Of a stretch of 64,000 nt of DNA, positions 53,414 through 62,716 are shown piece after piece (within the stretch, counting starts at the first letter, position 1; each line of letters opens with the position of its first letter). The DNA is from Clostridium_AD estertheticum_D. GTDB taxonomy: Bacteria; Bacillota; Clostridia; Clostridiales; Clostridiaceae. The DNA lies in assembly GCF_018861295.1 (NCBI RefSeq), contig NZ_JAHLDM010000007.1, forward strand, positions 1 through 64,000, read 5' to 3'. The translations under genes and the position numbers were made by a program. The notes below the pieces were generated by a model. The model saw nothing but the letters and a program-made list of their open reading frames with translations. It ran no database searches and was not told where the DNA came from.

Positions 53414-54454
53414 CTATTTTGTATTAGGCAAGAATACGGAAAATACGGAGCCCTTATTAAGTTTAGATTTAACTTTAATATATCCACCCTCAGAGGAAAT
53501 TATCTCTCGTGTAAGGTAAAGCCCTATGCCAACACCATCATATTGTGCTACATCAGCACTTCTATAAAATCGCTTAAATATAAAATTAAGCTCACCCTCA
53601 TTTATGCCTATACCTGTATCTTTTATATCTATACGAGTAAACATCTCATATCGGATGACTATTATATCAATTCCACCCCACTCTGGTGTATATTTAATAG
53701 CATTTTCTAGTATATTTACAAACGCTTCACTTGTCCATTTAACATCATGGTATGCCTTTATACTTTCATCACAACATACCTTGATTTGTATATTCTTTTT
53801 CTCAGCATATGAAAATATCGTCCCAATTGAGGTACTGATAGTTTGAAAGACTGGCATTAAAGTCTTATTAACCGAACTTATAATTCCTGTTTCAAGACGT
53901 GACATTTTTACAAGAGATTCTATAAGCCATCTAAGTTTTTCGGACTGGAGCTTTATTCCACTTGCTAACTCTTTTTGCTCTTGATTTAGCTTATGACCAT
54001 CAAGCATAAGTTCAGAATAAAGCATGATATTTGCCACAGGTGTTTTAGTCTGATGAGAGATATCTGAAATAAGGCTTTTTATTTTATTGCGCTCATTTTC
54101 AATCTCATCTGTTGCGAATTTTGACATGGCAATAAATCGATACATTTTACCCTCAAAAGCTGAAAATATATCTTCCTCATATCCTGTATACATATTTTTT
54201 TTACCACTTATTGCATTATCCATAATATCATCAATAGTCTTAATAGACCTAGTTACTTTTTTACCCAACACAGTTATAAAAATATATGCTAAAAGTATCA
54301 CCACCATGAAATATGTAAATACGATTAGCATAAACGATTCTGTAGTATCGTATATACATAATAAAAATATGGCAATTGCTACAGTAAAAAAAGCAAATAC
54401 TGATCCAAAAATAATATAAATTCTTTTAAATGAATTTTCTGTAATTTTATTCAA
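53414..54454 (-). CDS. Two-component sensor histidine kinase
   Basis: A 346-residue kinase with two closely spaced membrane segments (about 14-35 and 40-65) and almost no external loop, then HAMP-like linker, HisKA with the divergent H-box SDISHQTKTPVANI (His134) and HATPase_c with DTGIGI and GVGIGLYL. The short external part suggests sensing in the membrane or through the adjacent FtsX permease. TTG at 54454 chosen, 6 bases after GGAGGAG; it overlaps the regulator end by 8 bases. Confidence 0.88.
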   Translation of the reverse strand: MNKITENSFKRIYIIFGSVFAFFTVAIAIFLLCIYDTTESFMLIVFTYFMVVILLAYIFITVLGKKVTRSIKTIDDIMDNAISGKKNMYTGYEEDIFSAFEGKMYRFIAMSKFATDEIENERNKIKSLISDISHQTKTPVANIMLYSELMLDGHKLNQEQKELASGIKLQSEKLRWLIESLVKMSRLETGIISSVNKTLMPVFQTISTSIGTIFSYAEKKNIQIKVCCDESIKAYHDVKWTSEAFVNILENAIKYTPEWGGIDIIVIRYEMFTRIDIKDTGIGINEGELNFIFKRFYRSADVAQYDGVGIGLYLTREIISSEGGYIKVKSKLNKGSVFSVFLPNTK

Positions 54455-55139
54455 AAGATTCTCCTCCAACCCACATATATCCCATTCCATATATTGTTTT
54501 TATATATTTAGGAGAATTGGGATTATCCTCTATTTTATTTCTAAGTCTGCTTACGCTCACAGTTAAAGCATTTTCATCAACATACTCTGATCCATCACTC
54601 CAAACCTTATCCACAAGCTGAGATCTTGATAAAATACTGCCCTTATTATTTAATAAAAATTTCAAAAGTTTCTGTTCTGTCTTGCTCAATACAAGGACTT
54701 CACCATTTTTAGTAAATACCATGGCATCAAAATTAAACACCATATTATCTATTGTAATTTTATTATCAAATTTTATATCCCTAACACGCCTTAATATTGC
54801 CCTTACTCTTGCACGCAGAACTATGAGGCTGAAAGGCTTTATAATATAATCATCTCCACCAATTTCCAGACCTGTGACTATATCAATTTCCATATCATTT
54901 GCAGTTAAAAAAATAATAGGCACTTGGGATGCTTGTCTAATTTCTTTACAAAGTTCAAATCCACTTCCATCTGGTAAATTAACGTCAAGTATGATTAACT
55001 CTGTTTTTTTCTCACATAGTATTTGTTTAGCTTGTTTTACATTATATGCTTGATAAATATCCACATCATTCTGACGCAGAGACAGCATAATACCACTATT
55101 CAAAGTAGTATCATCTTCAACTATAAGTATTGTTATCAA
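54447..55139 (-). CDS. OmpR-family response regulator
   Basis: A 230-residue regulator: acidic residues ED at 8-10, Asp52 in LIILDVNLPDG, LTAND and IKPF motifs; winged helix ending IYGMGYMWVG. Its promoter has TTGATA-N18-TATAAT with a 25-bp block in the spacer region that also occurs before the LanFEG operon, so this regulator may control both transporters. Confidence 0.9.
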   Translation of the reverse strand: MITILIVEDDTTLNSGIMLSLRQNDVDIYQAYNVKQAKQILCEKKTELIILDVNLPDGSGFELCKEIRQASQVPIIFLTANDMEIDIVTGLEIGGDDYIIKPFSLIVLRARVRAILRRVRDIKFDNKITIDNMVFNFDAMVFTKNGEVLVLSKTEQKLLKFLLNNKGSILSRSQLVDKVWSDGSEYVDENALTVSVSRLRNKIEDNPNSPKYIKTIYGMGYMWVGGESFE

Positions 55140-55215
55140 AAAATCACCTTCTCTATTCTATGGCAAATGACACAAATAAGGTATTTAAAATTTATCATTT
55201 GAGTCCATATCTTAC

Positions 55216-55245
55216 ATTATATATCGTTTAATATTGTATTATCAA
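55216..55245 (-). promoter_or_regulatory. Promoter of the two-component operon
   Basis: On the minus strand TTGATA (55245-55240), 18-base spacer, TATAAT (55221-55216). The 25-bp block at 55218-55242 covers spacer and -10 and is shared with 49369-49403. The remainder of the gap to 55383 shows no riboswitch. Confidence 0.65.
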
Positions 55246-55383
55246 GAAAATATTAACAAGATAACTTTAAAAGTATTAAGCATATATGCATTATATGTAT
55301 TGCATGATTACATATTAATGGTAAACTTATCAGTATAGTTAAATGTTCAGAATTTATAAACATTTAAAACAAGGAGGTTTCAA

Positions 55384-56892
55384 ATGAGCACAAAAGTCGA
55401 AATAAAGACAGAGAATGAAGTGGAGCACCATGGTGAACTCAAAAGGAGTTTACAAGCCAGACATTTAAATATGATTGCAATTGGTGGTGCAATTGGTACT
55501 GGGTTATTTTTACTTAGTGGCGGCACAATAAGCAAAGCGGGTCCCGGTGGCGCAATTGTCGCATATTGTGTTATGGGTATTTTAGTATATTTTTTAATGA
55601 CATCTCTTGGAGAGATGGCAACACTATTACCAGTTTCGGGTTCCTTTGAAACATATGCTACAAGGTTTGTAGATCCTGCATTTGGATTTGCTTTAGGTTG
55701 GAACTACTGGTTTTGCTGGGCTACATGCGTGGCTTGTGAATTAGTCGCAGGATCCATAATTATAAAATTCTGGCTTCCGAATACTAATGCAACTTTGTGG
55801 AGTATATTATTCTTAGTTGTTCTATTTATACTTAATCTTACATCAGCAAGAGCTTATGGAGAAGGTGAATATTGGTTTTCCAGTATTAAAGTTATTACAA
55901 TAATTGCGTTCATAATAGTAGGTACTCTAATGATATTTGGTATAATGGGTGGACACTCGCCAGGTTTCTCTAACTTTACACTATCTGATGTTAATGGCAA
56001 TAAGGGCCCCTTCATAGGTGGCATATTTGGAATGGTAAATGTGTTTCTACTCGCAGGCTTTTCTTTCTCTGGTACTGAACTTGTAGGTCTTGCTGCAGGT
56101 GAGTGTGAAAATCCACAGGTTAATGTTCCAAAAGCCATCAAGATGGTCTTCTGGCGTATCCTTTTATTTTATCTTGGTGCAATCCTAGTAATTGGGTTCC
56201 TAGTTCCTTTTAATGATCCCAACCTTTTAAAAAGTGGTACAGACCAAATAGCATTTAGTCCTTTCACTATGGTGTTTGAAAGGTCAGGCTTAGCATTTGC
56301 TGCAAGCCTTATGAATGCAGTTATTCTTACAGCTGTGCTTTCAGCAGGGAATTCGGGATTATATGCTTCATCACGTATGCTTTATTCAATGGCAAAGGAA
56401 GGAAAGGCACCTAAACTTTTTGGGAAAGTAAATAAGAGGGGTGTTCCAATGAATGCGCTTTACCTTACAACTCTTGTTGCTTGTTCAGCTTTTTTTGCAT
56501 CTCTCGTTGGTGATGGTAAAATATACTATGCACTAGTTAACATTTCTGGTATTACAGCTTTCTTTGCATGGTTAGGTATAGCCATATGCCACTATAGATT
56601 TAGAAAAGCATATATTGCACAAGGAAGAAAACTTGAAGATTTAAAGTATCGAGCTAAGTGGTTTCCATTCGGCCCAATTATGGCTATGATACTTTGTACT
56701 ATTGTTATATTTGGCTCAAACATATGGATATTTCAAGAACCCAAATTCGATTGGTTTAGTTTTATTACAAATTATATGACTATTCCATTATTTGCAATTT
56801 TCTATTTTGGTTATAAGTTTATAAAGAAAACCAAGATAGTTCCTCTTATGGAATGTGATTTTGAACATAAAGAATATCAAGAAACGGAATAA
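55384..56892 (+). CDS. mmuP: Amino acid permease, probable S-methylmethionine transporter
   Basis: A 502-residue amino acid:proton symporter of the AAT/APC family with 12 membrane segments. LKRSLQARHLNMIAIGGAIGTGLF opens segment 1, followed by SLGEMATLLPVSGSFETYA. The family includes lysine, aromatic and S-methylmethionine permeases; the partner gene mmuM, 31 bases downstream, makes S-methylmethionine the likely cargo. ATG start with AAGGAGG upstream. No S-box or T-box is visible in the leader. Confidence 0.85.
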   Translation: MSTKVEIKTENEVEHHGELKRSLQARHLNMIAIGGAIGTGLFLLSGGTISKAGPGGAIVAYCVMGILVYFLMTSLGEMATLLPVSGSFETYATRFVDPAFGFALGWNYWFCWATCVACELVAGSIIIKFWLPNTNATLWSILFLVVLFILNLTSARAYGEGEYWFSSIKVITIIAFIIVGTLMIFGIMGGHSPGFSNFTLSDVNGNKGPFIGGIFGMVNVFLLAGFSFSGTELVGLAAGECENPQVNVPKAIKMVFWRILLFYLGAILVIGFLVPFNDPNLLKSGTDQIAFSPFTMVFERSGLAFAASLMNAVILTAVLSAGNSGLYASSRMLYSMAKEGKAPKLFGKVNKRGVPMNALYLTTLVACSAFFASLVGDGKIYYALVNISGITAFFAWLGIAICHYRFRKAYIAQGRKLEDLKYRAKWFPFGPIMAMILCTIVIFGSNIWIFQEPKFDWFSFITNYMTIPLFAIFYFGYKFIKKTKIVPLMECDFEHKEYQETE

Positions 56893-56923
56893 AAATTAAT
56901 CTATAAAAAGAAGGAGAGTTATT

Positions 56924-57859
56924 ATGAATCCAATAACCAATATTTTAAAAGATTTTCCATTAATTATTTTAGACGGTGCCTTAGCTACAGAACTTGAACG
57001 ATCAGGGTGCGACATTAATGATTCCCTCTGGTCAGCAAAAATACTTGCTCAGAATCCTGAAATAATAGAGAAAGTACACTATGACTATTTTGCTTCTGGA
57101 GCTGACTGTGCAATTACCTCAAGTTATCAAGCTACTATTGAAGGATATGTAGAAAAAGGTTTCACTAAACTCGAAGCGATATCCCTTATTAAGAAATCTG
57201 CTACTATTGCTATAAAAGCTAGAAATGATTTTTGGAAGGATCCACTACATAGAATAAATAGACCAACCCCATTAGTTGCAGGTTCTGTAGGCCCCTATGG
57301 TGCTTATCTTGCAGATGGCTCTGAATATCGTGGGGATTATAAAATTGGTGAAGAAGAACTAATTGAATTTCATAGACCAAGAATAAAAATTTTAGTAGAT
57401 GCAGGTGTAGATATTCTTGCTTGCGAAACAATACCTAGTCTTATAGAGGCTAAAGCTATTACTAAACTACTTAAAGAATTTCCAAAGGTATATTGTTGGA
57501 TGAGCTTTAGCGCTAAAAATGATTTGCAGATAAGCGATGGTACATTGATTTCTGATTGTGCCAAATATTTAGATTCCTTTACTCAAGTGGCTGCCATAGG
57601 AATAAATTGCAGCGCACCTAACCATATACAATCCTTGATTGAAGAAATCAAAAACAATTCTAAAAAACCTATAGTAGTTTATCCAAACTCAGGAGAAGAA
57701 TATGATGCCTGCTCTAAAACATGGCATGGTAATTCCTCTAGTGAAATCTATAGTCGTAGTGCCAAAAACTGGTTTGACAAAGGTGCTCAGCTAATTGGTG
57801 GTTGCTGTCGAACAACCCCTGAAGATATTAAAGCTATTGCTAATTGGGCTCGAAAATAG
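56924..57859 (+). CDS. mmuM: Homocysteine S-methyltransferase
   Basis: A 311-residue TIM-barrel enzyme that transfers a methyl group from S-methylmethionine (or SAM) to homocysteine, giving methionine. The zinc ligands are intact: Cys229 in INCSAP and Cys294-Cys295 in GGCCRT. The N-terminal LDGALATELERSGCD and the SSYQATIEGY and GSVGPYGAYLADGSEYRGDY motifs are diagnostic. Second gene of the mmuP-mmuM operon; AAGGAGAG ribosome site. Confidence 0.94.
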   Translation: MNPITNILKDFPLIILDGALATELERSGCDINDSLWSAKILAQNPEIIEKVHYDYFASGADCAITSSYQATIEGYVEKGFTKLEAISLIKKSATIAIKARNDFWKDPLHRINRPTPLVAGSVGPYGAYLADGSEYRGDYKIGEEELIEFHRPRIKILVDAGVDILACETIPSLIEAKAITKLLKEFPKVYCWMSFSAKNDLQISDGTLISDCAKYLDSFTQVAAIGINCSAPNHIQSLIEEIKNNSKKPIVVYPNSGEEYDACSKTWHGNSSSEIYSRSAKNWFDKGAQLIGGCCRTTPEDIKAIANWARK

Positions 57860-57940
57860 CTCTATATATTTGTATATCATTCCTCTACTTTGTCACTATA
57901 TTTTATCAATACAAATACAATATAGTGAGGTGGTAATTTA

Positions 57941-58516
57941 ATGAATCAAAATAAGTGTAAAAATATCGATGAATCACTTTTAAAAGCTGTCAATATTCCC
58001 ATAGAGCTATATGAATCAACGCTTGGACAATATTTTATTGGGTATGCTGATAATTTAGTATTTGGAGAAGGTACAAGTGCCTGGGCAAGGTTATACAATC
58101 CAATTAAATCAGGTGTCATTTTGCATGTAAATGTGTGGACTGTAACTGATGTTTCAGACTCAGCTTTCCGTGCGCAATTTTGGTTTAATGCAACTCCGCC
58201 TGAGTCAGATGTTAACTATGCACCTGTAACTCCTACAAACCTATTTATCAAGCCACAACCTAGAGCAAAGGTAAGACTAGAATATGCATCTAATGTTACA
58301 GGTGAACCCACTGGAGGAATCAAGGCCTTCGTAAGACGTGCACAACCTGAAACGACATTGGTTGAAAGTGAAAATGGTAAAATAATCATTGGTGAGGGTG
58401 GTAACTTCTTAGTATTTCTATCAAATCCAGAAACACCAGAGCTTTTAACTTCAGGAAGGATAGCCTTTGGCTTTTGGGAGGAAAAGATTAAAAATAATTG
58501 CAAATGCAATGATTAA
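57941..58516 (+). CDS. Hypothetical beta-rich protein (possibly DUF6143)
   Basis: A 191-residue soluble protein with no signal peptide. The body (YADNLVFGEGTSAWARLYNP, GVILHVNVWTVTDVSDSAFRAQFWF, AFGFWEE) alternates like a beta-sandwich, and it ends in a Cys-rich tail (NNCKCND); another Cys lies at the start. It recalls a clostridial family I believe is DUF6143, but I cannot confirm that. GAGGTGG ribosome site. It stands alone with its own terminator. Confidence 0.6.
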   Translation: MNQNKCKNIDESLLKAVNIPIELYESTLGQYFIGYADNLVFGEGTSAWARLYNPIKSGVILHVNVWTVTDVSDSAFRAQFWFNATPPESDVNYAPVTPTNLFIKPQPRAKVRLEYASNVTGEPTGGIKAFVRRAQPETTLVESENGKIIIGEGGNFLVFLSNPETPELLTSGRIAFGFWEEKIKNNCKCND

Positions 58517-58547
58517 CAAAATATATTAATCTTCATTAATATATCCT

Positions 58548-58588
58548 ATACAAGGGAACTTTCCGAAAGGCATCTTCCTTGTATTTAA
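58548..58588 (+). terminator. Terminator
   Basis: ATACAAGG pairs with CCTTGTAT (58548-58555, 58577-58584), with a further TTTCC/GGAAA-type inner stem. It lies between convergent genes. Confidence 0.7.
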
Positions 58589-58598
58589 TGAGGCTAAA

Positions 58599-59147
58599 CT
58601 ATTTACATAAGATCTTTTTTATACAATCTTCAATCCATTCTATGTAGGCTTTTTCTCTCATAATTGCACCATTTAAAACAATATAATCTCCAAACCTTGG
58701 AGAAGATACTTTTGATATATCATTTATCTTTAAAAGTTCTTTCATAGTATTTTCAAGATATTCTACTCTCTTAAAATGTTTGTTTAATGCGCTTTGGAAT
58801 TGCTTTACTAAATCTTCATTAGATATTTCATCACAAAAAAATGCTTTAAGTCTAAAAACATCTTTAGGAGTGTGTTGTAAAGGTTCATCTTTCTTTAGCC
58901 ATTTTTGCAAACATGTCTTTCCTTCTTCAGTTATGGTATATAATTTTTTTTCAAGTTTTTCACCTTGGATAATTATTTCATATGAAATTAGACGTTCATC
59001 AGTTAGTTTCTTTAATTCAGGATAGATTTGACTATGATTAGCATACCAAAACTCCACTAACCCACTATTAAATTCTTTCGTTATATCATATCCAGTTAAT
59101 GGTTTTCTATTTATTAATCCTAAAATTGCATATTTTAAAGTTCTCAT
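58599..59147 (-). CDS. PadR-family transcriptional regulator
   Basis: A 182-residue regulator: an N-terminal winged helix (ILGLINRKPLTGYDITKEF, SQIYPELKKLTDERLI) and a C-terminal helical Vir_act_alpha_C dimer domain, the longer PadR subgroup that includes phenolic-acid sensors. ATG at 59147 chosen, 7 bases after GAGGTG. Divergent from the 2-enoate reductase, with a PadR-type operator on that gene's promoter. Confidence 0.9.
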   Translation of the reverse strand: MRTLKYAILGLINRKPLTGYDITKEFNSGLVEFWYANHSQIYPELKKLTDERLISYEIIIQGEKLEKKLYTITEEGKTCLQKWLKKDEPLQHTPKDVFRLKAFFCDEISNEDLVKQFQSALNKHFKRVEYLENTMKELLKINDISKVSSPRFGDYIVLNGAIMREKAYIEWIEDCIKKILCK

Positions 59148-59222
59148 ATAACAACACCTCATTCTTTCTTATTATTTTACCATAATTAATCTAAATGTAA
59201 AGTACAACATAATATAAATAAC

Positions 59223-59261
59223 ATGTTAGTATTGACATACCTAAATATAAAAGTGCATAAT
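59223..59261 (+). promoter_or_regulatory. PadR operator on the 2-enoate reductase promoter
   Basis: ATGT-N8-ACAT at 59223-59238, the published PadR consensus. It overlaps TTGACA (59232-59237), which with an 18-base spacer leads to CATAAT (59256-59261). Bound repressor would block the -35 element. Confidence 0.7.
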
Positions 59262-59315
59262 ATATATAAAGGCATTACATAATTGTCTTACTATAGATAA
59301 TTTAGGAGGGTGTAT

Positions 59316-61310
59316 ATGAACAAGTATAAAAAATTGTTTGAACCAATTAAAATTGGTAAATGTGAAATTAAAAATCGTTTTGCATTAGCACCAATGGGAC
59401 CACTCGGACTAGCTGATAGTGAAGGTGGCTTTAATCAAAGAGGAATTGATTATTATACCGAAAGAGCAAAAGGCGGCACAGGGTTAATTATTACAGGAGT
59501 TACTTTTGTAGATAATGAAGTTGAAGAACATGGTATGCCAAATTGTCCATGCTCTACATACAATCCAGTTCAATTTGTTAGAACAGGTAAAGAACTAACT
59601 GAAAGAATACATGCATATAACGCAAAGGTGTTTCTTCAAATGTCAGGAGGATTTGGTAGAGTTACTATTCCTACTAACCTTGGAGATTTCCCACCAGTTG
59701 CACCATCACCGATTCAACACAGATGGCTCGATAAAACTTGCCGTGAAATTACAATAGATGAAATTAAGTCTATAGTTAAAAAATTTGGAGATGGAGCTTA
59801 TAATGCAAAGAGAGCTGGTTTTGACGGAATAGAAATTCATGCTGTTCATGAAGGATATCTTATAGACCAATTTGCTATGTCATTATTTAACCATAGAACA
59901 GATGAGTATGGTGGAAGCTTAGATAATAGACTTCGTTTTGCTCGTGAAATAGTTGAAGAAATCAAAGATAGATGTGGAGAAGATTATCCTGTAGTTCTTA
60001 GATATTCACCAAAGAGCTTTATTAAAGATCTAAGAGACGGAGCACTTCCAGGAGAAGTATTTACTGAAAAAGGTAGAGATCTTGAAGAAGGAATTAAAGC
60101 TGCTAAACTACTTGTATCCTATGGATATGATTCATTAGACACAGACGTTGGATCTTACGATTCATGGTGGTGGAGTCATCCCCCAATGTATCAAGATAAG
60201 GGATTATACAGACCATACGCTAAATTAATGAAAGAAACTGTAGATGTGCCTATTATGTGTGCTGGAAGAATGGATAATCCAGATATGGCACTAGATGCTG
60301 TCGAAAATGGAACATGTGATATTATAAGTCTTGGTAGACCACTTCTTGCAGATCCTGATTATGTAAATAAATTAAGAAGCAACAATCTTAAATCAATTAG
60401 GCCTTGCATCTCATGTCAAGAAGGATGTATGGGACGTATTCAACATTATTCAATGCTTAACTGTGCCGTAAATCCTCAGGCATGTAAAGAAAAAGATAAT
60501 GCACTTACACCAATATTAAAGAAGAAAAAAGTTTTAATAGTTGGAGGTGGAGTAGCAGGATGTGAAGCCGCAAGAGTTTTAACTCTTAGAGGGCATGAGG
60601 CAGTTATTTTTGAAAAAAATGATAGATTAGGTGGAAATCTTATACCAGGTGGAGTTCCAGACTTTAAAGAAGACGATATCGCTTTAGCTAATTGGTTTGA
60701 ACATACATTAAAAGAATTAAATGTTCAAGTTAATTTAAATGCTGAGGTTACAAAAGATCAAATTTTAAAATCTGATTTTGATAGTGTAATAATCGCTACA
60801 GGCTCTACTCCAAAAGTATTTCCACTTGGAGATGACGCAAAAGTATTTACAGCCGCAGATGTTTTACTAGGAAAGAAAGACTGCAAAGATACAACAGTTA
60901 TAGTTGGCGGAGGATTGGTTGGATGTGAACTTGCACTTCATCTTGCTAAAGAAGGTAAAAACGTAACTATAGTAGAGGCATTAAACAAAATACTTGCATT
61001 AAATGGACCTTTATGTTCTGCAAATAGTGAAATGCTTGAGAAATTAATTCCATTCAATAAGATTGCTGTAAAAACAAATTCAAAGGTTAAAGCATATAAA
61101 GATGGATTACTTGAAATGGAAACAGAAAATGGAATTGAGAAGATTAAATGTGATTCAGTAATACTTTCAGTAGGATATAAAGAAGAAAATTCTTTATACA
61201 AAGAATTAGAATTTGAAGTTCCTGAAATTTATCTTTTAGGAGATGCACGTAAAGTTTCTAATATCATGTATGGTATTTGGGACGCTTATGAAGTTGCAAA
61301 TCATATATAA
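59316..61310 (+). CDS. 2-enoate reductase
   Basis: A 664-residue FMN/FAD/4Fe-4S enzyme that reduces the double bond of enoates such as cinnamate or crotonate with NADH. Layout: FMN TIM barrel (1-355) with APMGPLGLADSEGGFNQRGIDYY, cluster cysteines C364-x2-C367-x3-C371-x11-C383, then FAD and NAD Rossmann units (VGGGVAGCEAARVL and VGGGLVGCELALHL). From memory it is very close to clostridial enoate reductases (Enr/FldZ). ATG at 59316 is preceded by AGGAGGG. PadR control suits an aromatic acrylate substrate from amino acid fermentation. Confidence 0.9.
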   Translation: MNKYKKLFEPIKIGKCEIKNRFALAPMGPLGLADSEGGFNQRGIDYYTERAKGGTGLIITGVTFVDNEVEEHGMPNCPCSTYNPVQFVRTGKELTERIHAYNAKVFLQMSGGFGRVTIPTNLGDFPPVAPSPIQHRWLDKTCREITIDEIKSIVKKFGDGAYNAKRAGFDGIEIHAVHEGYLIDQFAMSLFNHRTDEYGGSLDNRLRFAREIVEEIKDRCGEDYPVVLRYSPKSFIKDLRDGALPGEVFTEKGRDLEEGIKAAKLLVSYGYDSLDTDVGSYDSWWWSHPPMYQDKGLYRPYAKLMKETVDVPIMCAGRMDNPDMALDAVENGTCDIISLGRPLLADPDYVNKLRSNNLKSIRPCISCQEGCMGRIQHYSMLNCAVNPQACKEKDNALTPILKKKKVLIVGGGVAGCEAARVLTLRGHEAVIFEKNDRLGGNLIPGGVPDFKEDDIALANWFEHTLKELNVQVNLNAEVTKDQILKSDFDSVIIATGSTPKVFPLGDDAKVFTAADVLLGKKDCKDTTVIVGGGLVGCELALHLAKEGKNVTIVEALNKILALNGPLCSANSEMLEKLIPFNKIAVKTNSKVKAYKDGLLEMETENGIEKIKCDSVILSVGYKEENSLYKELEFEVPEIYLLGDARKVSNIMYGIWDAYEVANHI

Positions 61311-61341
61311 TTAAATAGTTTTTAAATCTACACAAAAACAT

Positions 61342-61376
61342 AAAAACTCTGAGTGCTTTAACTCAGAGTTTTTACT
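61342..61376. terminator. Bidirectional terminator
   Basis: A 13-bp perfect stem (61342-61354 with 61361-61373) between the convergent enoate reductase and DAHP synthase genes. Confidence 0.9.
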
Positions 61377-61386
61377 ATAAAAGCTT

Positions 61387-62415
61387 CTATAAATTTTCAG
61401 CAATATTATAAATTAATTTTTCAGTTTCTTCCCAGCCTAAACATGCATCTGTTATGGATTTACCATAAGTGCCAGACCCTACATCTTGTTTACCTTCTAC
61501 AAGGTAGCTTTCAATCATAAATCCTTTTATCATTTTTTTAAGTAGAGAGTCATCTTTCCTACTCATTAACACTTCTCTTGCTATTCTTGGTTGCTCTTTA
61601 TAAAGCTTCATTGAATTTGCATGATTAGTATCTACAATAATAGAAGGATTTTCAAATTTCTGTTTTTCATATTCTTTAGCAATATTTATCAAATCTTCAT
61701 AATGATAGTTTGGAATATTTTTACCATAAGAATCCACAGCCCCTCTTAAAACAGCATGTGCAAGTGGGTTTCCTGATGTTTCAACCTGCCATCCGCTATA
61801 TATAAAAGTATGAGCACCCTGTGCTGCTTTGATTGAATTTAGCATTACGGTCAGATCTCCACCAGTTGGATTCTTCATACCTACAGGCATATCAATACCA
61901 CTTACTGTAAATCTATGTTGCTGATTTTCTACAGAGCGAGCTCCAACTGCATGATAACTTAATAAATCTGAAAGATATGTATAATTTTCTGGATATAACA
62001 TTTCATCTGCAGCAGGCATATGATATTCACTTAATGCTTTTAAATGAAGTTTTCTAATAGCTCTTAATCCTGCATCCATATCAGGTGCTTTATTTGGGTC
62101 TGGTTGAGAGGCCATGCCTTTATATCCTTCACCAGTAGTTCTAGGTTTATTTGTATAAATCCTAGGTATAATAATGATAGAATCTTTTACTTTTTCCTGA
62201 ACCTTTGCAAGCTTTCCTATGTATTCGCACACCGAGTCTTCGTTATCAGCCGAACATGGTCCAACTATAAGTAGAAACTTATCAGATTTATTCTCAAAAA
62301 CTTTCCTTATTTCAGCATCTCTGCTTTTTTTAATTTCTTTAATTTTATTTGATAGGGGCATTTCTTCCATAATTTCCTTTGAAGTAGTCATTTTTTTTAT
62401 ATATTTAATATTCAT
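61387..62415 (-). CDS. aroF: DAHP synthase, class I (copy 1)
   Basis: A 342-residue 3-deoxy-7-phosphoheptulonate synthase, first step of aromatic amino acid synthesis (phosphoenolpyruvate plus erythrose 4-phosphate). It has the E. coli-type (AroG/AroF) sequence: LLIVGPCSADNED, RIYTNKPRTTGEGYKG, ENQQHR, GMKNPTGGDL, VDTNHANS. No fused chorismate mutase domain. It is a tandem copy of the gene at 62717, differing at about 22 of 342 residues by my count. ATG start with GAGGGAAA upstream. Confidence 0.93.
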   Translation of the reverse strand: MNIKYIKKMTTSKEIMEEMPLSNKIKEIKKSRDAEIRKVFENKSDKFLLIVGPCSADNEDSVCEYIGKLAKVQEKVKDSIIIIPRIYTNKPRTTGEGYKGMASQPDPNKAPDMDAGLRAIRKLHLKALSEYHMPAADEMLYPENYTYLSDLLSYHAVGARSVENQQHRFTVSGIDMPVGMKNPTGGDLTVMLNSIKAAQGAHTFIYSGWQVETSGNPLAHAVLRGAVDSYGKNIPNYHYEDLINIAKEYEKQKFENPSIIVDTNHANSMKLYKEQPRIAREVLMSRKDDSLLKKMIKGFMIESYLVEGKQDVGSGTYGKSITDACLGWEETEKLIYNIAENL

Positions 62416-62716
62416 TTCACTTTTCCCTCACTTTGCTTATTTATTATTTTGTTCAACTAAAATTAATATAATTTTTTTTACTTCTTACTAATTAAAAGAT
62501 GTCTTCCACTAACTTCTAACAAATTGTGGCCGCAATTTATTTTGTTAATGAATTATATCACAAATTTAATCACTCGTTGTGGATTTTTTCATAATCCGAT
62601 CTTTTTCCTTATAACTAGCTATCCAGAGACTATTTACAAATTTGAATATTCTAAATAAAAAAAGCCTGTCCCATAGATTTCTCTACAAAATAGACTTCTA
62701 ATGTTAGATAAAACTT
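62416..62716. other. Gap between the tandem DAHP synthase genes
   Basis: About 300 bases. The 45 bases next to the copy 1 start resemble those upstream of copy 2, so the duplicated unit included the ribosome site and some leader. The rest is AT-rich, without T-box, Trp leader peptide or gene that I can see, apart from the terminator at 62656-62697. Confidence 0.5.
62656..62697 (-). terminator. Terminator of DAHP synthase copy 2
   Basis: On the minus strand 62697-62682 pairs with 62677-62662 (16 positions, several G-T pairs, one mismatch) around a GAAA loop, then a T run. Confidence 0.75.

Noticed and set aside
55247..55383. Possible S-box riboswitch before mmuP
   Set aside because: The leader is short and lacks the conserved SAM-I core and terminator, so methionine control by riboswitch cannot be supported.
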